Source: Spirodela intermedia (taxonomy: Eukaryota > Streptophyta > Magnoliopsida > Alismatales > Araceae). Taken from it: a DNA stretch of 64,000 bases. Positions 23,001 through 41,418 of this stretch are shown here, piece by piece. The translations under genes were made by a program, and so were the position numbers. The first letter of the stretch is position 1. Every line of letters begins with the position of its first letter. Location: assembly GCA_902729315.2 (NCBI GenBank), contig LR746281.1:2106501-2170500 (forward strand), given 5' to 3'. The notes beneath the pieces were generated by a model that was not told the origin of the DNA, made no database searches, and saw nothing but the letters and a program-made list of their open reading frames with translations.

Positions 23001-25348
23001 TGAGATATCAAATTAATCAATTGGATTTTAATTATTTTCATTGCAGAATTTTCTGAACTTCTCACTATCTGTATCTAAACAATGTGACTGGATGGTGCTG
23101 GTCCCATGGAAGCATAACCATCCCAAGTGTGCTGGGGGTTTGGATTGACCTTTTAAATAGTCTAAGAACAGAGCAAAGTAGCACACAACACACATTCTTC
23201 TCATTGTTTGGCCTACCGCCGACATTAACTCTTGCCCTTTGGCTCCACTCATTTATGAAAATATTACTCCCCATTGCATGGCTCCAGCCACCCATCATTG
23301 TTTCATGACTCTGTAAAGCCAACCTTCTTGTTTTCATTATACAACTGATACCCAAGTGACCATAACTCACATAAACCTAGACACCTAGGCTCTTCGGCAC
23401 TGGACAGAACAAAGAAGTTTATTAAATAAACTTAGCTGTCATCGAGTTGTTCAATTGTTTAATCTAGTTTCCAGTTTCCCTTGCTGTGGATTTTCTGGAG
23501 TTGCCTATTTTAATACGAAGAAGGTTTGACACTTGCTCCGTACAATTTCAGGTCCTTCCTCTTTTGTCATGTTCTATTTAAATGGTCCAATAGTTCTTGA
23601 GAATGTTAGGGAGTCAATACTAAAATTAGCAGGGTGACAAAGAAGACTGTTGGACAAAGAAACCTTGACTAGTTTTCATTATACATGTGACAGCTAGGTT
23701 CTATATTATTAAAAGAGTGTTAAATTGTAGCTTTAATCGTGTTTAAGCTCCAGAAACTACTTCTTAAAATCATAAAAAATCGTATAGGACATTGTTTGGC
23801 ACAATTCTTTCGCCATATTGAATCTAAAATCAATATTTATAAATCTCAGGCTCATCAGAAGATCAGGAAACTGGAATCTGTTTGTCACCGGTTAATTTCT
23901 CTGCACATCAAAATAATATTAAGCTTTTATCATACATAATGATGTATATGGCTCTAGATGCTAATCCAACTATACTTTTGATCAACCAAATTTCTTTTTT
24001 CACCATTAAATTCAAGGGTTCGACACGCATTATCTGGTTGCCATTGACTTCCTATAGCGTTACAATCATCAAGTCCTCTTTGCCGTATCCTGTTCTTGAG
24101 TTTATGGCAATCAAATACTCGATTCTTATTTCTTTAAGTTCTTCCTATTTTCAGGAAATTCATGAATTACTTGCGACTTGGAAGCCTTATTTTGATGCAT
24201 CATCATCCATTTTTATTTATGCTCCTTCAAAGAATCATCAGTTGCTTTTCGAGGGAGAAAAACTACCATCTGCCCACCTGGACTCTGCAGTTCGCCATAT
24301 CCCTATCACAGTCCGCAGGCCCACTTTTAAGGAAGCTAAACGAATCTATAGCATGTTGACCCACATAGCCAACGAAGGCAACGAGGAAAAACACTCTCCC
24401 ATTCTAGAAGTGGAAAAGACCAGACAAGAAGCCGGGGAAGAAAGCTCCACCATGAACCCAGAGAGCAAAGACACTATCTCCGAAGCCAATCAGCGTCCAG
24501 AGAGCTCTGGTTCTGAATCCCCGGCCGCATACAAAGAATCTGACAAATCGATTCCTGACGGAGGAACACCTTTACACGAGGCTGCAAGATCAGGCGATGA
24601 ACAGCGGACGCTGGAGCTTCTTGAGCAGGGCCTGGATCCATGCGTGAGAGATTCACGGGGACGAACTCCTTACATGGTAGCATCAGAGAAGGAAGTTAGG
24701 AACACTTTCAGGCGTTTCATGGCGCTGAACCTCGATAAGTGGGATTGGCATGCCGCCAATGTTCCTAGTCCGCTCACCAAAGAAATGGAGGAATCTCAGG
24801 CAGCAAAGCAGGTGCTACGCCCTCTTATCTGTTCCTTTTCAGTGCATGGGGATGTGAGATCAACCCAGATATAATAGTGGTTTGACTTGCTGTTTCATTC
24901 ATTAATTCTGATTTAATATATTTCTTTACTGTGATTTCAAGTGGTTATAGATGATATGAAATATTTGTTTACTGCTTCCAAAACCCCTCTCAGAAAAGCT
25001 AATCGTTCAGATGTATTTTAGATTAATACTCATATATGAGATTTTGCCAGATATTTACTTGAAAATCTATGCTCCTTTAAAGTATTTTTTTGGTTAATTT
25101 TTAAAGGGTGCACTTTAGACATTCATCTCAACACCTGTTTAATTTTTAATTAATTAATTAATTAGTCTATGTTTACCCATTTGGATCTTCAGGCAGAGAA
25201 GGATGCAAAGAGAAAGGCGAAAGCAAAAGAGTTGAAGAAGCTGCGGAAAGCAAAGGAAAGGGCAAAGGTACGCCGTCAAATCGCCGTTTTGTTCTGGACC
25301 AGGGGACTTCTTCTCATTAATACGCATAAATGCCCAAACTTTTTACCA

Positions 25349-25414
<66 letters not shown>

Positions 25415-25637
25415 AAAATCTCTCTGTAAATCTCGCAAGAGCAACATGAACATGAAACATGCCCGAATTTTCCTCACAAAAGATCCCTGTTTTCCATCAT
25501 TTCTCTATGAACTCTGGGTAGGTTTGTGAGTTGATGGATCCGGAGACTGTCTGGAGCTCTCTTGTCTTGTTGTTTGTCCTCCTGTCCGTACGTACCCATT
25601 CATGGCATGATGTGGGCACGTGCGCAAATGCAGGCTC

Positions 25638-25673
<36 letters not shown>

Positions 25674-26063
25674 AGCAGAGCGCCGCCGCGGCAGGGGGGA
25701 GCAAAGAGGAAACGCCGCCGGCTAGAGCTGCTCCTCCGAGAAGCGAAAAGCCGGTTTCCAAGGAGGTCGGTGGTCTTCCGCGGCGATTGATCCCCGCATG
25801 GTACTTATTTCTGGTCGCTGAATTCTGATTGCTTCGAACAGGACGAGCTTCAGAGGGAGAGGGAGAAGAGGGCAGCCGCCGCGGAGCGGCGGATCGCCGC
25901 CATGAAGTCGGCCGGCGGCGGCGAGGGAGACGGTGGCGCCGCCGGCCTGTGCTCGTTCTGCGGGACGTCTCTTGCGGGGCTTGTCCCATTCCATCGGTAT
26001 CACTACTCGTACTGCAGCTCCTCGTGCATGCACGTGCACAGGGAGGTACTGGAGAGCGGCTGA
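20036..26063 (+). CDS. VMS1-like: VMS1/ANKZF1-like peptidyl-tRNA hydrolase of ribosome quality control
   Basis: Seven exons: 20036-20341, 20885-21342, 22762-22876, 24155-24811, 25193-25267, 25634-25765 and 25842-26063. All phases agree and give 654 residues. A C2H2 finger uses C77, C80, H93 and H99. The VLRF1 domain (about 130-370) contains the signature QSAKDATG...SAGSSLRRYNE. Q266 aligns with the catalytic Gln of yeast Vms1 and human ANKZF1, here in a K-K-Q context. Ankyrin-type sequence follows (about 428-483), then a Lys-rich coil (513-537), a Pro/Ala-rich exon, a VCP-interacting motif R-x5-AA-x2-R (588-598), and a treble-clef finger (C618, C621, C639, C643). By family knowledge it releases nascent chains stalled on 60S subunits and works with CDC48/p97. 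The ATG at 20036 is the first in frame after a plausible leader. Confidence 0.9.
25353..25410 (+). repeat. (CT)n microsatellite in VMS1 intron 5
   Basis: About 58 bases of CT repeat inside the intron between exons 5 and 6 of the VMS1-like gene. Confidence 0.95.
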
Positions 26064-26662
26064 CACCACTCGCCGGCGCCTGGCGGCGCCGCCATTTATG
26101 CCATCTGCTCACCATTTATGCTTTTTTACCGCATGAAAGCTAATCACCCAACTTTCCTCGCCGCCGTCGGTTGCCGGCGGGAAGGAAAGTCACGCGAGGG
26201 CCCCCTCCTGTCCTTCTGATCCTGTCGGTGCCTCTCTCTCTCTCTCTCTCTCTCTGGAAGCTGATCACGTGAGCGATAGATCCCTGCACCGCGAGATGAG
26301 CTGTCGGCGGCGACGATTCCGGCGGATTCCACAGGCGGCAGCTCCGTGGCTAGCTCGGCCGCCGCGGTAGGGTGCACCGGCGGAACATCCAATCGGGCCC
26401 CACCCTCTAAGATCGGACCAGTCAGCGGGCTGGATTAGTTCATCGCGTGGGGGGGCGGGGTATTTACCTCCTCCCGCACCACATCCTTATCTCGGCCGCC
26501 CGATCGGATCTGTCTCGGGGGACTAGTCTCCCCCTTTACTCCCTCTCTCTCTATCTCTCTCTCTCTCCCTCCCTCTCTCTCTCTCCTGGAATCTGCATCG
26601 GATTTGAGATCTTCTTCTGCGCGGAAGGGGAAGAAGGGAGGGGAGCGAGTGAGGGGGCAGGG
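26064..26662 (+). promoter_or_regulatory. VMS1 3' end and promoter/leader of the translocator gene
   Basis: The 600-base gap between two genes on the same strand. It contains a (CT)n tract at 26231-26253, a CACGTG G-box at 26264-26269, and a second CT-rich leader-like tract at 26540-26585, about 80-120 bases before the ATG. No separate gene fits. Confidence 0.4.
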
Positions 26663-27787
26663 ATGGTGGAGGCGGCGCACGGGCAGACGTGGACGACGCG
26701 GCGGGGGAGCAATCCGAGGTTTGAGCCAGATCCGGTGATCGACATCCCAGGAACAACGCCTGGAGTAGGCGGTGGTGGCGGCGGCGGTGGCGGCGGTGGC
26801 GGCGGAGGGGGGAAGGCGGCGACGCCCCCGCCCTCGTTCCTCTCCCTCTTCTGCCCCACGTCGGCGGCGATCTCCCCGAGCGTGACGACGGCGCTGATCA
26901 TCGCGTCGTGGTACCTGTCGAACATCGGCGTGCTGCTGCTGAACAAGTACCTGCTCAGCGTCTACGGGTACAGATACCCCATCTTCCTCACCACCATCCA
27001 CATGGTGTCCTGCTCCCTGTACAGCCTCGCCGCTGTGAACTGGCTCGGCCTCGTCCCCCTGCAGCAGATCTCCTCTCAGCGGCAGTTCCTCAAGATCGCC
27101 GCCCTCTCCTCCATCTTCTGCTTCTCCGTCGTCTGCGGCAACACCTCCCTCCGCTACATTCCCGTCTCCTTTAACCAGGCCGTCGGCGCTACCACCCCAT
27201 TCTTCACCGCCATCTTCGCCTTCCTCCTCACCTGCCGCCGCGAGCACCCCCTCGTCTACCTCGCTCTCCTCCCCGTCGTCCTTGGCATCGTCGTCGCCAG
27301 CAACAGCGAGCCCCTTTTCCACCTCTTCGGCTTCCTCGTCTGCATCGGCTCCACCGCCGGCCGGGCTCTCAAGTCCGTTGTCCAGGGCATCATCCTCACC
27401 TCCGAGGCGGAGCGCCTCAATTCCATGAACCTCCTCCTGTACATGGCCCCCATCGCCGCCGCCATCCTGCTCCCAATCTCGCTCTACGTCGAGGGCAACG
27501 TGGGCGCCATCACTCTGGAGAAGGCGAGGTCCGACCCCAACATCCTCCTGCTCCTCCTGGGGAATGCCACCGTCGCCTACCTGGTCAACCTCACCAACTT
27601 CCTCGTCACCAAGCACACCAGTGCCCTCACCCTGCAAGTGCTCGGCAACGCCAAGGCCGCCGTCGCCGCCGTCGTGTCGGTGCTCATTTTCCGGAACCCA
27701 GTCACCGTCATGGGCATGGCGGGCTTCGGCATTACAGTCATGGGCGTCGTGCTCTACAGCGAGGCAAGGAAGAGGTCCAAGTCCTGA
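26663..27787 (+). CDS. KT-type nucleotide-sugar/triose-phosphate translocator family protein (At1g12500-like)
   Basis: An intronless gene of 374 residues. The start at 26663 gives [18 protein letters not shown], which matches the N-terminus I remember for Arabidopsis At1g12500. A Gly-rich low-complexity stretch (about residues 34-50, GGC repeat) precedes about ten transmembrane helices. Diagnostic segments are [66 protein letters not shown], and [22 protein letters not shown], and the C-terminus ends KKRSK-like (ARKRSKS). The TPT/NST family exchanges nucleotide sugars or phosphorylated sugars across Golgi or plastid membranes. Related KT-clade members carry UDP-arabinofuranose. The substrate of this clade is not shown by the sequence. 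No plastid transit peptide is evident, so the Golgi is more likely. Confidence 0.9.
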   Translation: MVEAAHGQTWTTRRGSNPRFEPDPVIDIPGTTPGVGGGGGGGGGGGGGGGKAATPPPSFLSLFCPTSAAISPSVTTALIIASWYLSNIGVLLLNKYLLSVYGYRYPIFLTTIHMVSCSLYSLAAVNWLGLVPLQQISSQRQFLKIAALSSIFCFSVVCGNTSLRYIPVSFNQAVGATTPFFTAIFAFLLTCRREHPLVYLALLPVVLGIVVASNSEPLFHLFGFLVCIGSTAGRALKSVVQGIILTSEAERLNSMNLLLYMAPIAAAILLPISLYVEGNVGAITLEKARSDPNILLLLLGNATVAYLVNLTNFLVTKHTSALTLQVLGNAKAAVAAVVSVLIFRNPVTVMGMAGFGITVMGVVLYSEARKRSKS

Positions 27788-29220
27788 GCTCTCCTCCTCC
27801 CCACTTCCCATCCTCTGGCGGCGCCGGCAGCCCGCCCCCGGATCCCAATTTGCTCTACTTATTTTCCCTATGTATTTCTCCAACACACATTAGTTAAGCC
27901 GTCGTGCCCACCAATTGTTTCTTCTTTTGCGCGCCCTCCCCCGCAACCTTCCTCTGAAGAAGAAGAACAGGGGGGGGGAGGGGGGTGATCGCGAAACATA
28001 CTGTCTGGCTCTGTCATCCTCGTCGGAGTTCTTCACTCCAGAATTTCTCATCAACTACCTCGTTGAATTATATATATAAATATTTCAAATCTCCCGGAAC
28101 ACAGCCTCTGCTTCTCTCTTCGATCTCAATTTCTCAGATTCTTCCTCACTCTTTGTGTAAGTTCTTGTGCAGCTCTCTCTCTCTCTCTCTCTCGTTGAAG
28201 TTCTTGGTGTTCTGAGAGTTCTGCAACTAGTCGTCTTCGAGATGGGAAGGAGCTAGTTGCCGTGAAGGTGTTCGGAGAAATGCCCACAATGGCTTCGAAC
28301 ATGGGAGGGTATGACGTCGTCCTCGTCGGACTTCGTTCGCGCCGACATACCCCGATGTTTCCATACTACCTACCTGCCTTATGGGCCTGGGCCTATCCTG
28401 TAGTGCCACGTCACTCCCATCCCTTGGCCCCCGCGCGAGGGACTGGGTGTGATGGAGACGGAGAGAGAGAGAGGTGTGGTCCGTTGCTGCTCGGACCCAT
28501 AACCGACCCATCACGGTCATAACGGCTGATTATGGGCTCTTTTTTATGAGAGACAACGTCACGTTTGGCCCAAAAATTATGGGCCCGAGAGGGACACACG
28601 TCCACGTCTAGCTTGGCCCAGCTGGCCCACTACTACTGCAGGCTAGCTTTATTAGTTTTAAAATATGTATGTATATATATATTTATTTATTTATTTAAAG
28701 TGATTTCCGAAAGATATCGGGTCAGATGTGAGGAGGATACGCCGATTAGAGAGAGCACGCGTGGAATATCTCACCCGAGTTAACCGAGAGCGAACCTCGG
28801 TGAAGTCGCCGATTAGTATCCTTCTCTGGGTTCTTCGATGGGCACACAGATTGCCCCTGAGTTTTGGACCGGTCCGGGCTTTTTCTGCCTTGTAACTCAA
28901 AAACCCCGAGAAAAGAAAATTAAGATTATGCTCCTCCCCTCTCCCCCTCTCTCTCTCTCGCTCTCACTCACTCACTAGCTCACTCTCGCTAAGAAAAGTA
29001 TACACCACCAAATAATCAGGAATATATATTTTTGTAAAAGTAAGTTCTAAAAATATGGAAGAGGACTATTATCCACTTCTCTGTCTCTCTCTCGCACTTT
29101 TTGGGAATTTATGTAAACTTTGAAAAGTTGAAGGGTCTACGCGAAAATGAGAGGGCCGGGCCCAAATCGTCGATGCAGACAGTTTTTATGAAATAAATAC
29201 TATTTTTATGAGATTTTAAA
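27788..29220. other. Intergenic spacer between translocator and SnRK1 genes
   Basis: Translocator 3' untranslated region at the start, with a C/T-rich part ending in a (CT)n tract at 28171-28193. This is followed at 28360-28640 by a stretch with many GGCCCA/TGGGCC words and a short AT-rich segment (28660-28700). Only chance frames are present. The many GGCCC words could be promoter elements of SnRK1 or repeat-derived; I cannot tell. Confidence 0.45.
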
Positions 29221-37059
<7,839 letters not shown>

Positions 37060-38481
37060 CACGCCCCCTTGCCTCATAGCGTCCGGCGATTTCGGAATGT
37101 ATGTCTACTCTCTCTCTCTCTCTGACCTAGCACATTTGGGTCAACCCTCGGATAAAGGGTCTTTCCACTCAAATGCCTGGTGTGAATACGAGGAAAGCCC
37201 CTGGTCACACAGTACATATATATATAGATAGACAGATTTATGTACGCCTATGTCTTTCTCTCCTCTTTCACTCTCTCTGACCTAGCACATTTTGGTCAAC
37301 CCCCAGATAAAAGGTCTTTCCTGCCTGGTGAATGAATACGAGGAAAACCCATGGTCACACAGGACATATATAGATAGATATATAGATTTATCTATGCCTA
37401 TGACTTTCTAATCCAAGTGTTCCCTTGGTCAACTTGCAGATTGAGCACCATCCGTGTGAGCGGACGCATCAATCAACATGCCGCGAATTTGAGAAGCCTG
37501 TTTGAGGGGAAGAAGGGAGAGAAATGTAGTCCATTTTTTCTTTTTCTTTTTTGCGGCCATGCTCGCTTGAAGGGCTCCTTTTTCCGGGATGTAAAGTGAG
37601 TAGCAGTTGTAGTCGTCCGTCCAACCCACCATGGGACGAGATGCCCATCCGGGCATAAAACTGAGGTTCTGCCTTTCATTTCTTCCCCCCAGTTAGTCTG
37701 AGCATACGCGGCCCCCAGCTCATGATATTAACTAGTAATTACCTTTAAGGTATAGTCTAATCTAATATTATTATCATAATAAATAATTATCTGCTAACTT
37801 CAGTTCCATGCTCACAGTCAACGGCTCATCTCCCTTCAAGTCCTCGTTCATAGATTGTGACGGAACGACTTTATATCTTCGAATGTTCGAGCGTTACGAT
37901 ATTAAACAGGTACTCCTCTTCACCGATCTTGATTGCGGGCACCGGCGTTGATACCTGAGGCGCTGATCTTCACCTGATATGTCCCTAGGACTTCGACTCC
38001 CAAGTCAACGACCCATCCTCGTCCTCCATGCAGAGGGAGAACGAGAGAGAGAGGGTCAGAGGATGAGTCTGGTACGTCCGCTTACAACGGGGCGGAAGAT
38101 GTTTCAGCCGCTGAGGCCCTCCCATTCTAGAGGGCGTTGACCGGAGGCCCTTCCCTCTCTCTCTCTCTCTCTGTGCGGCCGCCGTCAACCATCCACCCAT
38201 CTCTGTCCCGTCCTCCTCGACCACCACTACGCCCCCTCCTCGTCCGTCGCCTTCACCGCTCCTCTTCCTCGTCCTCCCCTCCACCATGACCTTCCTTTTC
38301 TTCCACCGTCTCCTCCCCCGTGACCTCCCCCTCCGCCCGTGAGCCGCGGCCGCGGCCGCCTCCTCTTTCCCCAGCAGCGGCCCCCGCGGGGCCTCGTCCC
38401 GTGACGACCCTGAAGCTGACCGCCATCTCCCTCCTCCGCCTCCTTATAACAGAAGGTAGCACCGCCGCATGGCGGCGTAGC
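37060..38481 (+). promoter_or_regulatory. SnRK1 3' region and SLAC1 promoter/leader
   Basis: The gap between two genes on the same strand. It starts with the SnRK1 3' untranslated region and holds a two-copy tandem repeat at 37124-37410 and a T/C-rich part. A CT tract at 38156-38172 sits in what is probably the SLAC1 leader. The in-frame extension 38320-38481 is open but composition-driven. No obvious ACGTG ABRE element was seen near the start. Confidence 0.4.
37124..37410 (+). repeat. Two-copy tandem repeat, about 155-bp period
   Basis: The word gacctagcacattt occurs at 37124 and 37279. Both copies continue with ggtcaacc, ggataaagg/agataaaagg, gtctttcc, gaatacgaggaaa, ggtcacac and a tatata/gata tract, then an atttat.tacgcctatg word. 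It lies just downstream of the SnRK1 stop codon. Confidence 0.8.
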
Positions 38482-40359
38482 ATGATGACCTCCTCGCGAG
38501 AAGCCTCCCCCGACAGGCAGCGCTACGTAGACATCCACCCCGTCGGCCGCGAGGAGCTCCGCAAGCAGCGCTCCCATGGCCCTGTCAAGTTCCGCGGCAC
38601 AGGCGCAGGGCGGAGCGAGAGGCGGCCACCGCCGGAGAAGATCTTCACCCGGCAGGTCTCCCTCGAGTCCGGGGTCGCCATGCTCGCCGCCGGCGCCGGC
38701 GGTGAGGAGGAGCACCCCCCACGGCCACCCCCGGCGGCCAGCGGGCGGGGCGCCGCCAGCCGGAAGGGGGACTTTAGCATGTTCCGCACCAAGTCCACCC
38801 TCAACAAGCAGAACTCCATGCTCCCCCTTCGCACCGACGGCTCACACCACCCCACCGCGTCCAACGGCGCCACCAGCAGCGACGACTCCTCCATGGAGCA
38901 GATCGTGCCGGCGGGGAGGTACTTCGCCGCCCTGCGCGGCCCTGAGCTCGACCAAGTCCGGGTAAGTAAGTAACAAACCTGTAAGCTTCAGCTACACCGG
39001 CGGCGCTGCCCACCTTCTGCTGACTTCTGATGGTGGGCTGCGCAGGACTACGAGGACATACTGCTGCCCAAGGACGAGAAGTGGCCGTTCCTGCTGCGGT
39101 TCCCAGTGAACAGCTTCGGTATCTGCCTGGGGCTGGGGAGCCAGGCGATCCTGTGGGGGTCCCTCTCCACCAGCCCCGCCATGGCCTTCCTGGAGGTGAG
39201 CCCCTTGGTGAACCTCGTGCTGTGGCTGCTGGCCCTGGCCGTGCTGCTCGCCATCTCCGCCGTCTACGCCCTCAAGTGCGCCTTCTACTTCGAGGCCGTC
39301 CGAAGGGAGTACTTCCACCCCGTGCGGGTCAACTTCTTCTTTGCCCCCTGGATCGTCTGCATGTTCCTAGCCATCAGCGCACCGCCGTCGCTGGTCCACC
39401 GACAGCAGCTGCTGCACCCCTCGCTCTGGTGCGCGTTCATGGCGCCGGTGCTGTTCCTGGAGCTGAAGATCTACGGGCAGTGGCTCTCCGGGGGGAAGCG
39501 GCGGCTCTGCAAGGTAGCCAATCCGTCGTCGCACCTGTCAGTGGTGGGGAACTTCGTGGGAGCCATCCTCGCCGGGCGGGTGGGGTGGTGGGAGCCGGCC
39601 AAGTTCCTGTGGGCGGTGGGTTTCGCCCACTATCTCGTCGTTTTCGTCACGCTGTACCAGCGGCTGCCCACCAGCGAGGCCCTCCCCAAGGAGCTCCACC
39701 CGGTGTACTCCATGTTCATCGCCGCCCCCTCCGCCGCCAGCATCGCCTGGGGGAACATCTACGGCCAGTTCGACGAGGTCTCCCGCACCTGCTTCTTCAT
39801 CGCCCTCTTCCTCTACATCTCCCTCGTCGTCCGCATCAACTTCTTCCGCGGCTTCAGGTGAAAACCCATTTCATTCCTGATGAAAATATAAGAAGATTCT
39901 CCAACAATCTGATGTTATTGGGTCATGTTTCACACTTACTTTCACGCCGGGTGCAGGTTCTCGGTGGCGTGGTGGTCGTACACCTTCCCGATGACGACGG
40001 CGTCGCTGGCCACCATCAAGTACGCCGAGGCGGTGCCCAGCATCATAACCAAGGGCATGGCGCTGGCCCTCTCCATCGTGTCCTCCGCCATGGTGTTCAT
40101 CCTCTTCGTCTCCACACTTCTGCACGCCTTCGTCTGGCGCACCCTCTTCCCCAACGACCTCGCCATCGCCATCACAAAGAACAAGGTCAGCGGGAACTCG
40201 CAGAAGGCCAGGGAGAAGAAGAGCGGCGGCGGCGGCGGCGGCGGGAAACAGAACGACGGCGGCGTCAAGAGGTGGACGCAGCAGCAGCAGGAGCCGCCGT
40301 CGCCCGTCCCTCTGATTCCCTCCGTGAACAAGCGCAGCAGCTCTATGGGGAAGGATTGA
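38482..40359 (+). CDS. SLAC1: SLAC1 guard-cell S-type anion channel
   Basis: Three exons: 38482-38961, 39046-39857 and 39957-40359, giving 564 residues (Arabidopsis SLAC1 is about 556). The start at 38482 is preferred; an in-frame ATG at 38320 would add 54 low-complexity residues. The cytosolic N-terminus holds RQVSLESG (Ser60) and FRTKSTLNKQNSM (Ser105, Ser112), corresponding to the CPK/OST1 phosphorylation sites of Arabidopsis (S59, S113, S120 from memory). Then comes the signature AGRYFAALRGPELDQVRDYEDILLP and the TehA-like ten-helix pore, with LELKIYGQWLSGGKRRLCKVANPSSHLSVVGNFVGAI and RFSVAWWSYTFPMTTASLATIKYAEAVP. The C-terminal tail is Gly/Lys/Gln-rich. By family knowledge it releases anions from guard cells to close stomata in response to ABA and CO2. 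RQVS and LPKDEKWPFLLRFP identify SLAC1 rather than the SLAH paralogues. Confidence 0.95.
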
Positions 40360-41418
40360 GAGGGATGAGTTGAAAATTTTCCTATCAAAAAAAGAAAGAA
40401 AAAAAGAGGAAGGAGATGTTCATCCAATGTATTCATAGACTACTCAAAATGAATTTAATTCCCTCACACTGGATCATTACGCAGACCATTGAAACTCCTC
40501 TATGCAGAATCATCAGACTAATCTAAATCGTTAGGAGTGTCATTAAGCATGTATTAAGTTCTATTTTGAATAAAATCATTTCATCAAACAATTTCAACCA
40601 CATATTTTTTTGCTCAATTAATTATCTATACAATCAATTAGATATTATCTCGGATGCTGCCACCCGCGCTGAACAGCAAGATCTGTGTAGAAATGAAAAC
40701 TTTCATCACAATTTAAATAGTTTAGCTCATGTTCATGCTGTACGCATTTGGAGAAGAAACTATCAATTATCTGGGGTTTATAAGATAAAATGATGATGCA
40801 CTTGAATTCGGCTTCGGAGATTAATAAAAAAACTTTCCGAAAATGAAGAAAGAAAAGAGGATCCTCTCTTGGAGTATTTAAATTCTATCCCAACACTTTC
40901 CGATCCTTGATTGGATTTATTTTTTGAAAAAACTCTGGAATTTCTCCTGCAACATGCCCCATACCCACCATGAATTCTCAATTCTCAAGTCAGTAATTTT
41001 CTCAAGACATCGAGGATAAAACCATCTCCATGATTTCTGGTGAAACTTTTTCTGGATCAGCGAGACGGAACAACGGAATCATTAGCATGACAGAGATTTC
41101 AGATGCAGGTGATACTAAAAGGTGAGAAGTTCACATACCGAACGGGCGGACCGAGGACCATCTGACTGAATCAATATGGTCTAGCCGGCCACTCCGACTT
41201 TCCCATCCCTCTGGGGGCAGAATCATGCTAGCGAACAAGGGGTTTAAGACCTCTCGGACTGTCAAACCCAATAGAGTAATGCCAGAGATCGACAGTGGAT
41301 TAATGCGAATTTATTAAAACAGAGACAAATTGGAATGGTCACATTGAAAAGAATCGATAAAGAATGGGGAAAGTATCTAATTTACTCGTCCCTTCCAACA
41401 GTCCCAAGTCTTCTTCCG
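40360..41418. other. Convergent intergenic spacer between SLAC1 and the RLK
   Basis: Contains the 3' ends of two genes that point toward each other. The left part is AT-rich and probably includes the SLAC1 3' untranslated region. Nothing else is recognisable; the reading frames here are short and lack homology. Confidence 0.5.

Noticed and set aside
26435-27886. A 483-residue open frame on the minus strand across the translocator gene
   Set aside because: It is the antisense shadow of a GC-rich coding exon. The product is Gly/Glu/Asp-rich without a domain, while the plus strand encodes a well-matched transporter.
39030-40373. A 447-residue plus-strand frame through SLAC1 exons 2-3
   Set aside because: It reads through the intron at 39858-39956 in the wrong frame and gives a low-complexity Arg/His/Pro peptide. 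The true frame encodes SLAC1.
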